Source of the DNA: Choristoneura fumiferana
Lineage: Eukaryota; Arthropoda; Insecta; Lepidoptera; Tortricidae
Assembly (NCBI RefSeq): GCF_025370935.1
Contig: NC_133494.1
Coordinates: forward strand, 7,372,596 to 7,436,595
DNA: 64,000 nt
Reading direction: 5' to 3'
The notes beneath the pieces were generated by a model. It made no database searches and was not told where the DNA came from. It saw only the letters and a list, made by a program, of their open reading frames with translations. The position numbers and the translations under genes were made by a program. Shown here in pieces: positions 45,557 to 56,445 of this stretch (its first letter is position 1; every line of letters starts with the position of its first letter).

Positions 45557-45744
45557 TGTGGGAAACGGAACGTAGGCGTGTGTGAGAGTGAGCGATGTAT
45601 GGCAAGGATGAGCGAGATAGAGAAATAGAATAGGAAGATGGCGGATCTGTCTGTGTTACGGTTGGCACGGCGAAACGGTTTAGCTCTTTTGGATAAATTT
45701 ATAAAAAACATTATTGTGTTTAACTCTGAGCAATCATCCCCACA
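45557..45744 (+). repeat. 3' LTR
   Basis: 188 bp, matches 43071-43259. No strong purine tract directly abuts it; the preceding bases are GAGCAGGATGGCCGAA. A minus-strand 123-codon frame through it is a by-product. Confidence 0.92.
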
Positions 45745-45748
45745 TAAG

Positions 45749-46148
45749 TTTACCCTCAAAAGGCCCAACAAAGGTCGAAATGTCAAAGTTATTCTGAACT
45801 TTCCTCGGGTGACAAAAGGTTCCAAATTCAACTAACAAATTTAAACTTCGACCTTTTAGAAATAAAACCGGTGGGACGTGAGCTATTTTCTATTCAGTGT
45901 GTGTTTGCTTTATTGAAATAACTTCAAACACATTTGTTAATTTACAGTTTTAGTATTTGTGACGTAACTGAACACGTGAAAAGTTATCTGGCATATCATA
46001 ATCTCATAATCGAAACTCGGTTTTCCATTCCAGCTCATCTTGATAAGGAACCAAGAATTGGTTTGAAACATGTCGGACATACGTCGACTACTAACGTAGT
46101 AACCCATCTACCTTATTTTAATAATTGTCTGTCTCATGGTAGTTTTTT
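45749..46148. other. Flank of the LTR element, unknown content
   Basis: A frame from 45934 to 46281 (115 codons) contains no recognised motif and its end runs into the repeat at 46149. It may be a worn exon or chance. Confidence 0.3.
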
Positions 46149-46943
46149 AACCGACTTCAAAAAAAGGAGGAGGTTTTCAATTCGGTTGTATTTTTTTATG
46201 TTTGTTACCTCAGAACTCCGTTATTTTATGAACCGATTTGAAAAACTTTTTTTTCGTTCGCCTAGGAATGCTTTCAATTAGGTCCCATAAGCACCAAATC
46301 TGGGTCAGATCTGATGATTGTATCCCAAGGAAATCGAGGGAACTCTTCAAATATTGTAAGAACGCCTATGGTAATTTCGATATATTTAGGAGTAACTCGT
46401 GAATTTGCTCTTGAAAATCATCATTTGGTGAAGTGAAATTGATGATGAAGACCAAATTTGACCAATGGGGCGATTACTCAATAACAACTACATCACGGGT
46501 TGAACTTCAATTACTTTAACACAGTTGCTAAGCAATTTAAGCTCATCGTAATTCATATGGTGAAATGGAACAGGTGATGAAGCACCAGAACTCCTCAATA
46601 GTGAACGTCTCTGCATCGGAAAAAGCAATTTTTCGTAAAAAAGTGACGAGCAGTTTCATTAAACTATTGTATCTTAGATCTTATACACTAAAAAGCGGGA
46701 AAAATAAATATAATAAAAAATAGAACCGATTACAAAACACCATGAAAATAATTTTCTACCAGTCTGAAGTCGGTGCCTCAACACGAGCCAGCAGGAGTGA
46801 TTGAAGCCTAATATACTCGTATAGTTGTAGGTGAGGTAGACGACTATAGGTCAACTCCTGCTGGCTCGTGCTGAGGCACCGACTTCAGACTGGTAGAAAA
46901 TTATTTTCAGTCGGTTCTATTTTTTGTTATATTTTTTATTTTA
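46149..46943. mobile_element. AACCGACTTC repeat ending in a large hairpin
   Basis: Starts TTTTTTAACCGACTTCAAAA with AGGAGGAGGTT, a lepidopteran repeat start. It ends in a hairpin at about 46700-46943 whose arms (TAGAACCGAT, TTCTACCAGTCTGAAGTCGG, ACACGAGCCAGCAGGAGT and complements) are near-perfect over about 100 bp. Related hairpin at 58480-58795. No coding. Confidence 0.65.
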
Positions 46944-47059
46944 ATTCAAAGATTACGTAGCACCTAAGTATTTATTTATTTGGAGCTAAAGTATAATTTT
47001 TGTTGTTAATAAAATAATGAGTAACAACAACATCATTGGTATGTACGCATATGGTATGT

Positions 47060-48225
47060 ATGCTGCAGATTGGACAGATTTGTTTTTGCCTTAAGAAAGC
47101 TCAAAAGAACAGTCTCTACCGAGGCAGCATTAACCGCTTATGGACATGTATCGTCTGTACTCAATTATGGATTGATACTGTGGGGAAATTCTGTCGACGT
47201 TTTGGCGTAGCTTATGGCACGCCTCGAAAGTTAATAAAACGGCAGATGATGTTTATAAGGCCTGTATTAATATCTCGTACTATCTAGTTTACATGAAAAC
47301 AATTATCCCGTCTTTCTAACCACAATCATAATCATCCTTCTAACATCATGGCGCGGAAAGTGTGACAGCTGTCACTGTCACCTAGAAAAGTCAAGAGGGC
47401 GCCGTCGTCCAGTGTTACTACTGGTTAGACGGCGGCCACAACGTTGAAAGAGTTTTTAAAGTACAGAAAAAATGTGTGCGGGCAATGCTAGCTGCTTATC
47501 GTACTGACAGCTGCAAGCCTCTTTTTAAGAAACTTAAAATATTACCACTGGCATGCATGTATATACTTAAGGTTTGTCTTTTTGTTAAGTGTCATCCGGA
47601 GTATTTCGAAAAGAGATCGAACGTATTCCCTAGACAGCAGAGAACACAATATAAAAACCTGATATACCAGCCTCGTTGTCGTTCAGATATTTATAAACGT
47701 AACGCTTATAACATGTCAATAAAGCTGTTTAACAGTCTTCCAGACGAATTAAAGGTTTTGAATGGACAAGTGCTCAAAACCAAATTGAAGACATGGCTTT
47801 TGACTAACTGTTTTTATACAGTTAAAGAATATCTGGAATATAAATTAACTAATCAGTTGAGTACTTACTGACATTTATGGTTAATATAATGTATGGTTTT
47901 GAAATTTTGACATTGTAGCGTATATAATTTTTTTTTTTTTTTTGGTGAGTTATTGTGATTTAACTTTATTGTATTCTTATTTTATTTTTTGACTAGCTAA
48001 TGTATTTTAATTGATTATGTTTTGTTTATTTTTTTTTAACTTCATTTAATGTATTCTATTTAATTTAATTTCATTGATTTGATTTTAATTTTGTTCAATT
48101 TTTTTTTTTTATATATTGTACACCAAGAAAATGGTAGATCATAAAAGGACACACCAAACCACGAGGATCTTATTTATATACCTGTGGTCATGCAATAAAC
48201 GATTTCATTTCATTTCATTACGCAG
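47060..48225 (+). pseudogene. LINE ORF2 C-terminus, interrupted, with ATTTC tail
   Basis: The frame from about 47085 reads FALRKLKRTVSTEAAL and SVLNYGLILWGNS, a LINE reverse transcriptase thumb region. A 239-bp insertion (47202-47440) splits it. 47446-47871 continues VFKVQKKCVRAML, RSDIYKRNAYNMSIKLFNSL and ends in TGA. The 3' UTR ends AATAAACG and (ATTTC)n at about 48198-48220. Truncated at the 5' end; a different family from the LINE at 14 kb by its tail. Confidence 0.78.
47202..47440. mobile_element. 239-bp insertion in a LINE with ACGTT duplication
   Basis: Flanked by ACGTT at 47197-47201 and 47441-47445. The LINE frame resumes directly after it. Contains the palindrome GTGACAGCTGTCAC. 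No similarity to other repeats in the window was noticed and the ends are not obvious inverted repeats. Confidence 0.6.
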
Positions 48226-48649
48226 TGGATCCTCGAAAATAGACAATTTAATTTCGTCTCTAGACTTCACAATAAAGTTTGAAATTCATGGAAATGAAAA
48301 ATGGAAACTAAACTGGTTACATTTCTGAAAGCACACAGACAGACGCTATATATTCAAGGTAGTGTACGTATTTCTTACACTTAAGTATTCCCAATCCAAT
48401 ACCTTTCTAAGTAACAGCTTCGTTCGTTAGTGTACGTATTTTTAGGGTTCCCTATCTTAATTGGATATAAGCCCTAAAAATAGGCTCATTTAGTTGTCCG
48501 TTCGTCTGTCAAGATCCTTTTTCCCAGGCACACAGGAGGTGTCAGTTGCTATCTTTTGAGCAGTAATAAAATTAAACTTCTAAATCAACTCAATCAGATA
48601 TAATGATTGAAAAAGATGTTTCAATTCATCTTGCCGGGGGTTCAAAATC

Positions 48650-49542
48650 TATAGCGTAGTAAAAGAGGACAAGTAGGTAAGTCCACTCCTACCCTTTAGG
48701 AGACTTAACTGCCTACTCCTACGCGGGCAAGGCGCGGGTTGTTGACGTCTATTTTAAATTAATTACCTACCGGCAAATAAGTAATTTTAGTACGAAAGTT
48801 AACTTAAAATTGTCTAGAGAAACCAGACAGATTCTATGCCATTATATTATTTATTACTAATTATTACTTATACTAAATTTAAAAATATTATAATATAAAT
48901 TCGCCGGAATGGTGATGGCGACTGTATAAATACTACTCATGTTTACCTACACATAATAAATAAATAAATAAATATCACGGGACAATTCACACAATTGACC
49001 TAGTCCCAAAGTAAGCTTAGAAAAGCTTGTGTTATGGGTACTAAGAAACGGATAAATGTAAATATATAGATATATACATACTTAAATACATAGTAAACAC
49101 CAAGACCCGAGTACAAACATTCGTATTTTTCATACAAATATCTGCCCCGACACGGGAATCGAACCCGGGACCTTAAGCTTCGTAGTCAGGTTCTCTAACC
49201 ACTAGGCCATCTGGTCGTCAATAATACTATAACTATATTGATTATAGGTAGGTAGGTATCTATTATTTTTTATGTGTCCTTGCACGAAACTATTACACTA
49301 CACTTATATTCTACTAATTTACAACTATACCTAATACAAAAAATACGTAAGTACGAGTATGCGAACGTAAAAGGTGATCATCTCGCGAAGCGAGCGCAAG
49401 ACGAACGAGCTAAAATCGAAACGAACGGCACCGATTATTAGTGTGTGCGTGCGGCGTGTGCGTGCGTACCGGCGCCAACCGGCGCGCACACATTTAAGCC
49501 GCGCTTAGTGAGCTTACTTGTCCTCTTTTACTATGCCTATAG
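48650..49542. mobile_element. 893-bp TIR element carrying a SINE and a GC-rich core
   Basis: The left end (GTAGTAAAAGAGGACAAGTA within 48650-48681) is the near-complement of the right end 49512-49542 (TACTTGTCCTCTTTTACTAT). It holds a reverse SINE at 48953-49219 and a GC-rich part at about 49370-49505 (GTGCGTGCGGCGTGTGCGTG). No ORF. Confidence 0.6.
48953..49219 (-). mobile_element. tRNA-derived SINE family B, full length
   Basis: Reading the minus strand from 49219: GACGACCAGATGGCCTAGTG (A box), CCGGGTTCGATTCCCGTGTC (B box), GGGGCAGATATTTG, CTCGGGTCTTGG, GACTAGGTCAATTG, TGTCCCGTGATATTTATTTA. This is the only copy here with an intact head. Not a functional tRNA: no acceptor stem. Confidence 0.85.
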
Positions 49543-50116
49543 CTACTCACTTGCTTCGAATTTTGAGTTGAACTATATTTATACAACAAAGTAAGAGCAT
49601 TGACAGGTATCCTAGTTACCAAAAGCAATTGAGTGGATAGGGTACTTCCAGCAGCCCTAGAAACTTAAAATTTGGCATGAAGATAGCTCTTATAACAGAA
49701 CCAATAAGAAAAGTACTATTTCTTATGCCTATCTATGTTATATAAAATGACCGTGGGGTCATGGAATTATCTTTAACTCTCACCATACAGCATAATAAAA
49801 TATAATGGGGTACAGTTTCTAGATCGGTCGATCAACCCCCTAGGCTCGAGTGCCCTCCGGCTCTCTCTAGTGACGTTAGAAAGGCCATTAGGTACGATGG
49901 CTCATCGTGTCATGACCTCTTGAACGGACGGCATGCCTACGCCTACGAGAACATGGTGGGATTTAATTACCAATCAGGGGGGCTACTACCTAAGCCTAGT
50001 TGACAAATCGCACCCTCAGACTGAAACAGACTCAATTCGATATATTATCTCCTCGATAAAATATTTAAACTTTGTATCTACCAAAATAACTTGGTATACT
50101 TAGTTTAATTAATTTA
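49543..50116. other. No recognisable gene
   Basis: Moderately unique sequence. Short frames only. A segment with CCTCCGGCTCTCTCTAGTGA near 49855 has no identified role. Confidence 0.4.
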
Positions 50117-50345
50117 AAAGATCAAAAACCCGACTGCCTTAGAAAAGACTAAAACGAAGAAAACAAGTCTAGCTAGCCCACTAGACTTGTTTTCTTAACC
50201 ACATTAGTTAAGATTTTTTGAGCGTCACGATTGAAATGGGTCCCGACTGTTGAACTTTAAGTTAGCTACTTAACAAAGTTCCGCCCACTAGACTTGTATT
50301 CTTCGTTTTAGTCTTTTTGAAGGCAGTTGGGTTTTTTGATCTTTT
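50117..50345. mobile_element. MITE with 55-bp TIRs (AAAGATCAAAAAACCCGACTG)
   Basis: Left AAAGATCAAAAACCCGACTG, TAAAACGAAGAAAACAAGTC; right GACTTGTATTCTTCGTTTTA, CAGTTGGGTTTTTTGATCTT. A second internal palindrome GACTTGTTTTCTT lies near 50190. 229 bp, non-coding. Confidence 0.85.
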
Positions 50346-50745
50346 TTTTTTTATTTCACACTTTTTTAATAGTTCTGTGAAAATGGTAGATTAAAACCAT
50401 TATATCCCATATATATTTAGAATGGGCTAGTTATTAGCATTCATTTGATACCCTACTCGACAGATTTGAATAAAGCACATTTTTTGAAAACTTACAATTT
50501 GGCGCCAAAAATCCGCCATTTTGATTTTTCAAGAATTTCATGTACTCAGTGTCACTCGCGTCATCAAGACGAATCCAATGACGTATCATTTATCAAAATC
50601 AGTTCAGCCGTTGAGTAGTTACGAGATGACATCGGAATAGACATACATACATACATACGCGTCAAACACACCTCCTTCTTCGCAGTGGTGTAAAAATGAG
50701 AATATGTCGTATTAAGCCAGTTTCATTTTATACAAAGATGGACCA

Positions 50746-51650
50746 TTCATTGATATGGACCTCCGCAAAGTAACGCCTGATTCAATAAATTATTGGAAAT
50801 GATTTACTTAAACAAAGGTGATATAATGCTCAAAAAGTAAAATTAAAATATGACCGTTTGTCTAGTTAAAAAACAACAACAAAGCACATGCGTACTTATA
50901 CTCGTAGATTACTAATACAATACGGTATTTGACAACTCCTGATTTTGCCGTATCTTAATATTATTATGAAAATATAGATATACAGATAGTGTTTAGCGAA
51001 GAGAAAATTTAAATCGGTTGAAAATTGGATTTATAGTGATTTTTTGAAAAATCTATATATGTCTCTTTTTCAAACGCTTTTCTCTATGCAGCAAGTATGG
51101 CGGTACTGGCGTGTGACGTCACATGCCAGTATGTCTTTCTCTGTCTAATCTTGAATTTCAAACCTTTATAACTTTGTTATTTGTAAAGGTAGCTTAAAAA
51201 TTGTTTTTCTATTCGATAACAGGCATTATGTAGTTTTAATTTATAAGACATATACAAAATAGTCAAACACCGTATTGGCTAGAAAGTTGTACACTAAACT
51301 AAACTTTCTCTTGAAGATCTCAAGACAAATTTGTCTCGTAAATTAAAAAGTGACTTCTTCATAAATTAAAATCTCCGTAAAAAAACTTTGAGCGTAATAT
51401 TAAAACCCGTTTCTTTCCCGAAGTTGCCGAAAGTACTCGAAAGCTCTCGTTATCTCGAAGGCCACCGCAATGTTGAAATTCTATTTAAAGGGATGACTTT
51501 AACTCTTTCACGGACTTTAATCAAACATGGACAGAGAATTACCATTTCATTTTTTATGCGAGACAGCATGAACTGTTTTGACAATATTATTATTTACTTA
51601 AATAATTTACTGAATCATGCGTTACTTTACGGAGGTCCCATGTCAATGAA
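50746..51650. mobile_element. 905-bp TIR element hosting a MITE
   Basis: A TIR of about 50 bp: TTCATTGATATGGACCTCCG with CAAAGTAACGCCTGATTCAA at the left, inverse at 51601-51650 (TTACTGAATCATGCGTTACT, TTACGGAGGTCCCATGTCAA). A MITE sits inside at 50921-51274. The internal 92-codon frame (51388-51666) runs across the right TIR and has no domain. Confidence 0.75.
50921..51274 (+). mobile_element. Uninterrupted MITE of the ACGGTATTTGAC family
   Basis: 354 bp, TACGGTATTTGACAACTCCT...AGTCAAACACCGTA. Centre has GTGTGACGTCACATGCC, a CRE/ATF-type palindrome. Serves as the reference for the nested pair at 3848-4560. Confidence 0.88.
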
Positions 51651-52589
51651 CTATACTTATAAATAAAAAGTGCAGTGGTGATGGTTGGGTTTATGGAATG
51701 TGTTGTGTGTTCTTACAGTGTGGATGCAGAGAAGCTGCATGAATATAAATTTGTTTCATAGACGTAGCCGTAGACGTAAACGGTCGCGAAAGTTTATACT
51801 TAGTAATATTTTAGTAATTTAAAATCTGTACGAGTATTTTACACGTTTTAGTCGAGTTTATCCCACGGCTTCCCTGCTGTAGAAAAATAAAAATGTAGCC
51901 AACTATCCCGTGGGAATTTTGAGAAGTCCCTCTTTAGTGCACCGCCGAGATCTTTAAGGAATTGCTGCAAATTTCAAGTCTCAATCTGCAGTGGTTACCA
52001 CTGTGTGTTGTCTGTCAGTCAGTCAGTCAGTCATTAATGTTGTTTCTGGCCGTATAGGCATATATAGAGGGGGGGGCGGTGTGGGCCATGCCCACCCCAG
52101 TGTGGTGTAGTGCCCACCCCAGGTTCTTGGGCTACGGATTCAAAATTCTATAACACTGATATCTTCACACAAAAATCCAGGCCATTCCACATGAAAAAAA
52201 AACCCTAGATACGGCAATGTTTCTGGCTGATAAAATTGGGGCAGTACAAATATGTAAAAGTTTTTTCAAATCCCGGACATGCATGTTCTAAAAAGAATGC
52301 GGCTTGCTTTGTGACCGGTGTCACGTACACAAACGTTGTTTGCGGTTGTGAGAGCGGGGGATGCCAAGTTATCTATAGTATATACTTATATAAGTACATC
52401 TATGTATATATACTATAAATAGTATCGTCACCTTCCTTACCAATAGGATTAATGTTTCGTAGATTGAAAAGTCCCGACAATCACCCAGATATTTGCTTAA
52501 AATGTGCAGACGAAATAAGTTTTTACCCATACAAACATACTAATAAGACGGCAAGTCAAAATTAAAAATAAAATTAGAAATAAAACATC
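51651..52589. other. No recognisable gene; GTCA microsatellite
   Basis: (GTCA)n at about 52012-52034, a G8 run near 52069, and a TATA-rich run at 52370-52420. No gene motif. Confidence 0.45.
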
Positions 52590-52860
52590 TCACATCATCA
52601 TCAGCCGGAAGACATCTGCGGCTCAACAAAGGCCTTTAGAACGCCACAACGAACGACAACTCGCCACTTGCATCTACCGGTTGCCCGAAATCCTCAGAAT
52701 GTCGTCAGTCCATCTAGTGGGAGGCCTGCCAACGCTACATCTTCCTGTTCATAAACACCATTCGGGGACTTTTCTCCCTCACCGGTTAAGTATTTCTTCT
52801 TCGAGCGATTGTGACCCGCCCATTGCCACTCCAACTTGCATATAATATTCTTCTAGTTAT
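52590..52860 (-). repeat. LINE 3'-end fragment, longer copy
   Basis: CATCATCATCAGCCGGAAGA, AACAAAGGCCTTTAGAACGC, CAACGAACGACAACTCGCCA, TCAGTCCATCTAGTGGGAGG. On the minus strand it corresponds to the C-terminal end and 3' UTR of an RTE-like LINE; heavily worn. Confidence 0.55.
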
Positions 52861-52962
52861 GTCGGTGACTTAAAACAAATAAGAACGAAAGGCCAAAAAT
52901 CCGAATGGTACCTCCACTAACAAACCACTGATCGCATTCTAACATGCAATAATGTAAGTATG

Positions 52963-53098
52963 TACCATCAGCCAAATAAGTGGTCTATCAATTTTTAAAC
53001 AAGTTCCTATCAAATGAATGAATGAATGTCGCTAACGACATATTCATTTGATAGGAACTTGTTTAAAAATTGATAGACCACTTATTTGGCTGATGGTA
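52963..53098. mobile_element. Near-perfect hairpin MITE
   Basis: TACCATCAGCCAAATAAGTG...CACTTATTTGGCTGATGGTA with arms of about 55 bp and a short loop of ATGA repeats. Same family as the diverged copy at 19706. Confidence 0.9.
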
Positions 53099-53443
53099 CC
53101 GAATCGATCAAAGCGCTTTCTTAAGCATAAACCGCCACACAGCGTAGTGAAATAAGAGTGACAGAAAATACTTAGTGAAAGCAATAGCTTTCTTGTTGAC
53201 TATCTCGTGGAGATGAAATTACGGCAGGATTGTATTACAGTCCCCTTAATTTATTATCGTACGTAAAATACCTCCTTAGTTCGTGATTTACTTGCGCTGA
53301 GCTTGGCGTCTCATACACGTGCTAGTTGGAAGAAGTTCATATGAAATAATTTTATAAGAGGATTTATTTTGTTTTGTAAAGAATTTTCCTTAGTTCAAAG
53401 ATAGAGGATACTCATTATGTTAGATATGTACGAATATTCTCAG

Positions 53444-53874
53444 TAGGTACACCCCAGGCCAAAAGTATGGAAATAAAGTTGTTTTTCTTAATATTTAATG
53501 TTTCCATTATTATTACTGCGTATTGGTAACGCAAAACTTACTTTAGGCAGCCTCAAAAGATTAAAACTACACCCAAAGTGTTAAAACATCCGAATAATAC
53601 CTATATTGTAAAAATGTAAAAAATATGTATGTAAATAAATTTGGATGAAGATACAATTCGACCTTTTTATTACTTGTCTTTCTACGAATGTTGAATTTTT
53701 AATTTTATCAGAGAGAATTTTAGTTATTTCCTTTAAAAATGTTCTATTTGAATTTTTACTCTCTAGTTTTCGTATCACAAATAAAACAAAATCACAGTTT
53801 TCCTTAGATAATTTAAGACAGTTTTCTATTGTCATATAAGCTTGTTTCCATACTTTTGGCCTGGGGTGTACCTA
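53444..53874. mobile_element. Tc1-like TIR element, deleted
   Basis: Ends TAGGTACACCCCAGGCCAAA and AGTATGGAAA, mirrored at 53845-53874 (TTTCCATACTTTTGGCCTGG, GGTGTACCTA). The GGCCAAAAGTATGGAAA end resembles Tc1-type TIRs, with TA at the tips. 430 bp. A minus-strand frame of 84 codons (53581-53835) may be a transposase remnant but shows no DDE motif. Confidence 0.65.
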
Positions 53875-53904
53875 TCTACTCAATAAATAGGTAGGTGTTA
53901 TCTT

Positions 53905-54010
53905 GACACGTGCTGGATGGCGTAGCGTGAGTAGAGACTCCACAAGGTGGACTGATGACCTGGTGAAGGTCGTAGGAGCCCGATGGAAACGGGTGGCGCA
54001 GGACCGGGAT
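53905..54010 (+). repeat. RTE-like LINE coding-end fragment
   Basis: CTGGATGGCGTAGCGTGAGT, CAAGGTGGACTGATGACCTG, GGAAACGGGTGGCGCAGGAC resemble the RW-DDLV-GSRW-AQDR end of these LINEs, diverged. A C16 run follows at about 54066-54080. Confidence 0.5.
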
Positions 54011-54199
54011 TGGCGTGTAGTGAGTCAATTCTAGAGGAGGCAGCTGCAAAAGCGCTACCTACACCTCCCCCCCCCCCCCCTCACAGCAGGAAAGGCACAA
54101 GCTCTGGACTGGTCATTGTGGCATTCTTTGGGAAAGACCTAAATCCGGTAGTGGACGTATTTCTTCTGTTGATGATGAGAATAATTTATCTTTAATACT

Positions 54200-56305
54200 T
54201 TAAGTTAACGGAAAGTCAAATGTTATACTTCAAAAATGATAGCTTCCGACAAAATATTACTTTGTTCAGAGATAGTTCAGAGATATTGAAAAACAATTTG
54301 AATGCTTAATTTCTGCTACGTATTGAAGTATGTTTTACTTTTAGAGGTCCTTTTGTCAAAATATACGGAACTTTTATAAGTATAACAGACCATTTTAGTA
54401 TTAAGTACGTGACAAATAACATTAATTCTGAATCTTTTGATAAACGACTTTCATAAATTTTACAGCAATCAATGCAATGAGTTTAGGTTCCGACACAGTT
54501 AATTGGCGTATCCGAGTGCGGCAGTTAATTTCACAGAGTCTCCTAGCCGAGCTCAGAATAATTAAATTATCACATAAATACGTGATTTACGGCAAAATAA
54601 AACGCGAGTGCCAAGTTAGATATTAATATTAAGTTTATGTGTGTGAAGACAAGTAGCAGTTCCGTAGGGTACCTACTCGCTATGCCTGTGGCTTCGACCC
54701 AATCAAATACTACAAAACAGGCTAGTTCCGCATCACGTGGAATATCAATAAATCCTTTCTTAGTACCTACACCTCTATCTTATCATGATCTATGTCATTT
54801 AGTCAGCCGCGTAAATTTTTTCTACGTATGTTTTGGGCACAAAGCCACAGGTAGTTGAATGACATGCAGTATGCAGTGTTAATAAATTTAATAATATAGC
54901 TCGCTCTGAAGCGGTAAGGCCGCCTATTGCTTACTTCAGAAAAAATATTTATTTACAAGGTATCGATATTTTCTCATTTTAATCTTATTATAAATTGTAT
55001 TGTATCTATTTTGTAAGACCATGTAAGACATAGTAATTTTTATGAAGACACCAGGTAGCCTAGGAAGGCTACGTAGTTTTGTAGCAACATACTCAAAACA
55101 TTAAGAAAAATAATATGGTTATAACATTCTGTTTTATGACATTATGAAATACAATTGTAACCTTGGCCCCATTCACGAAGCTTCAGAAAGAACAACAAAA
55201 AACACAAAAGCAGCTAATAGAGTTTTTTAATCATTTATGAAAACAAATTGTATACAAAATCTCGCGCCAGAAAAATCAGATATTTGTTTACTGTCATCAA
55301 ATTTTCAAATCATCAAGCAAGAAAACTGAAGTGGCGAAAATAGTGTCTGCTAGAACTAGATCCATGCATAATTCAGGGCCCATTATTATGTAAATATAGC
55401 TACCTAGTTTTCGTCGACAGAGTAAAAGCAATCTGAGTATTTCTCCAGCGCTAGTGCCCGCGGCTCGTTTATTCGTATAAACAAGGCTTATTAATTTTAA
55501 GTCCAGTTCAATTTTCGTTTGAAAATACTCCATTTACATAAATGGTAATTTTGTGTCCAAAGTATGTATACTCCTCGAACTTTAATGTTAAAATACTATG
55601 AAATCTTTTTCCAACGAAATGCAGTAAACAAACGGGGGTAAGTAGGTAATTGTGTTTACAAATGTTAAATAAAGCGGATTTTCATTCCGTAGCTCCATGA
55701 GACTTTTAACAATTATATCAACTAAAGGCTTTACGAGATTGTTTTATTTTCATTCCATTAATGAACTGTTTAGATGATCAGGACGCGGAGAGCAAATGGA
55801 CGGATGTAGCCCTGTATAGGGAAAAATGGAGGTCAAGAGGAGAGGCCTTTGCCCAGTGGAACACAAATAAACCGCTAAAGCACAAATTTACCGTTAAGGC
55901 AACTTACTTACCTAAATGAATGTATAATAATGCCGTTAAAAGGACTCTGATAAACATTACAATAACATTTCAGAGAAAGAGAGCGGATATTAGACCAAAT
56001 CAGAAAATACAATCGTCACGATTGTTCATACGTGCGTGAAAACCTTTCCAATGATATGGTTTTGTTTACGCATCACAATAAATAAGAAATAGAAATACTT
56101 ACGATGTCCACGTTTTGTATTAGGGACAATGTGATCAAACGTATTGTTCTGGGACCTTTATGTATGAATACTTTTGCCCGCGACTTGTGACAATAGCGGG
56201 CCTTTCATTCGTTTCCCTGTGTCTGAGATTCATATTTAAATGTTGATGTTTGTTTACTATCTCTTTTTAGACTTGACTATGATGTAAATGATATACAATT
56301 CTAGA
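54200..56305. other. Largely featureless stretch
   Basis: AT-rich. One LINE coding-end scrap lies at about 55780-55868 (AGGTCAAGAGGAGAGGCCTT, TGCCCAGTGGAACAC). Frames at 54637 (73 codons) and 55297 minus (78 codons) have no motif. Confidence 0.45.
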
Positions 56306-56445
56306 GTACAGTCAACGTCATAAATAAGTGATTACTTTTGTACCTTGTTACTTTAACGTCATGTTTGAAAAACCATACGAAATCATATAACGACTGAAAG
56401 CGACAACGTACAAAAGTGATCACTTATTTATGACGTTGACTGTAC
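56306..56445. mobile_element. Hairpin MITE with GTACAGTCAACGTC ends
   Basis: GTACAGTCAACGTCATAAAT...ATTTATGACGTTGACTGTAC; arms about 38 bp. Its ends share TACAGTCA with the hairpin at 27741. Confidence 0.88.

Larger units (their letters stand above)
43071..45744 (+). mobile_element. Internally deleted Gypsy/Metaviridae-type LTR retrotransposon
   Basis: Both LTRs are present (189 and 188 bp, nearly identical, TGTGGG...CCCACA). 4-bp TAAG duplications flank it (43067-43070, 45745-45748). A tRNA-Pro primer site follows the 5' LTR. The interior of about 2.3 kb keeps gag, zinc knuckles, protease and the last part of the integrase ORF; the RT, RNase H and integrase core are missing. Near-identical LTRs suggest a recent insertion, so it was probably mobilised by enzymes from a complete relative. 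Gag carries two apparent one-base losses. Confidence 0.92.

Noticed and set aside
45460..45831. 123-codon minus-strand frame
   Set aside because: It lies mostly in the 3' LTR and reads opposite to the element; the same sequence in the 5' LTR has no matching long frame.
49148..49219. Candidate tRNA gene on the minus strand
   Set aside because: It is the head of a full-length SINE with the usual body and tail, with no acceptor-stem pairing.
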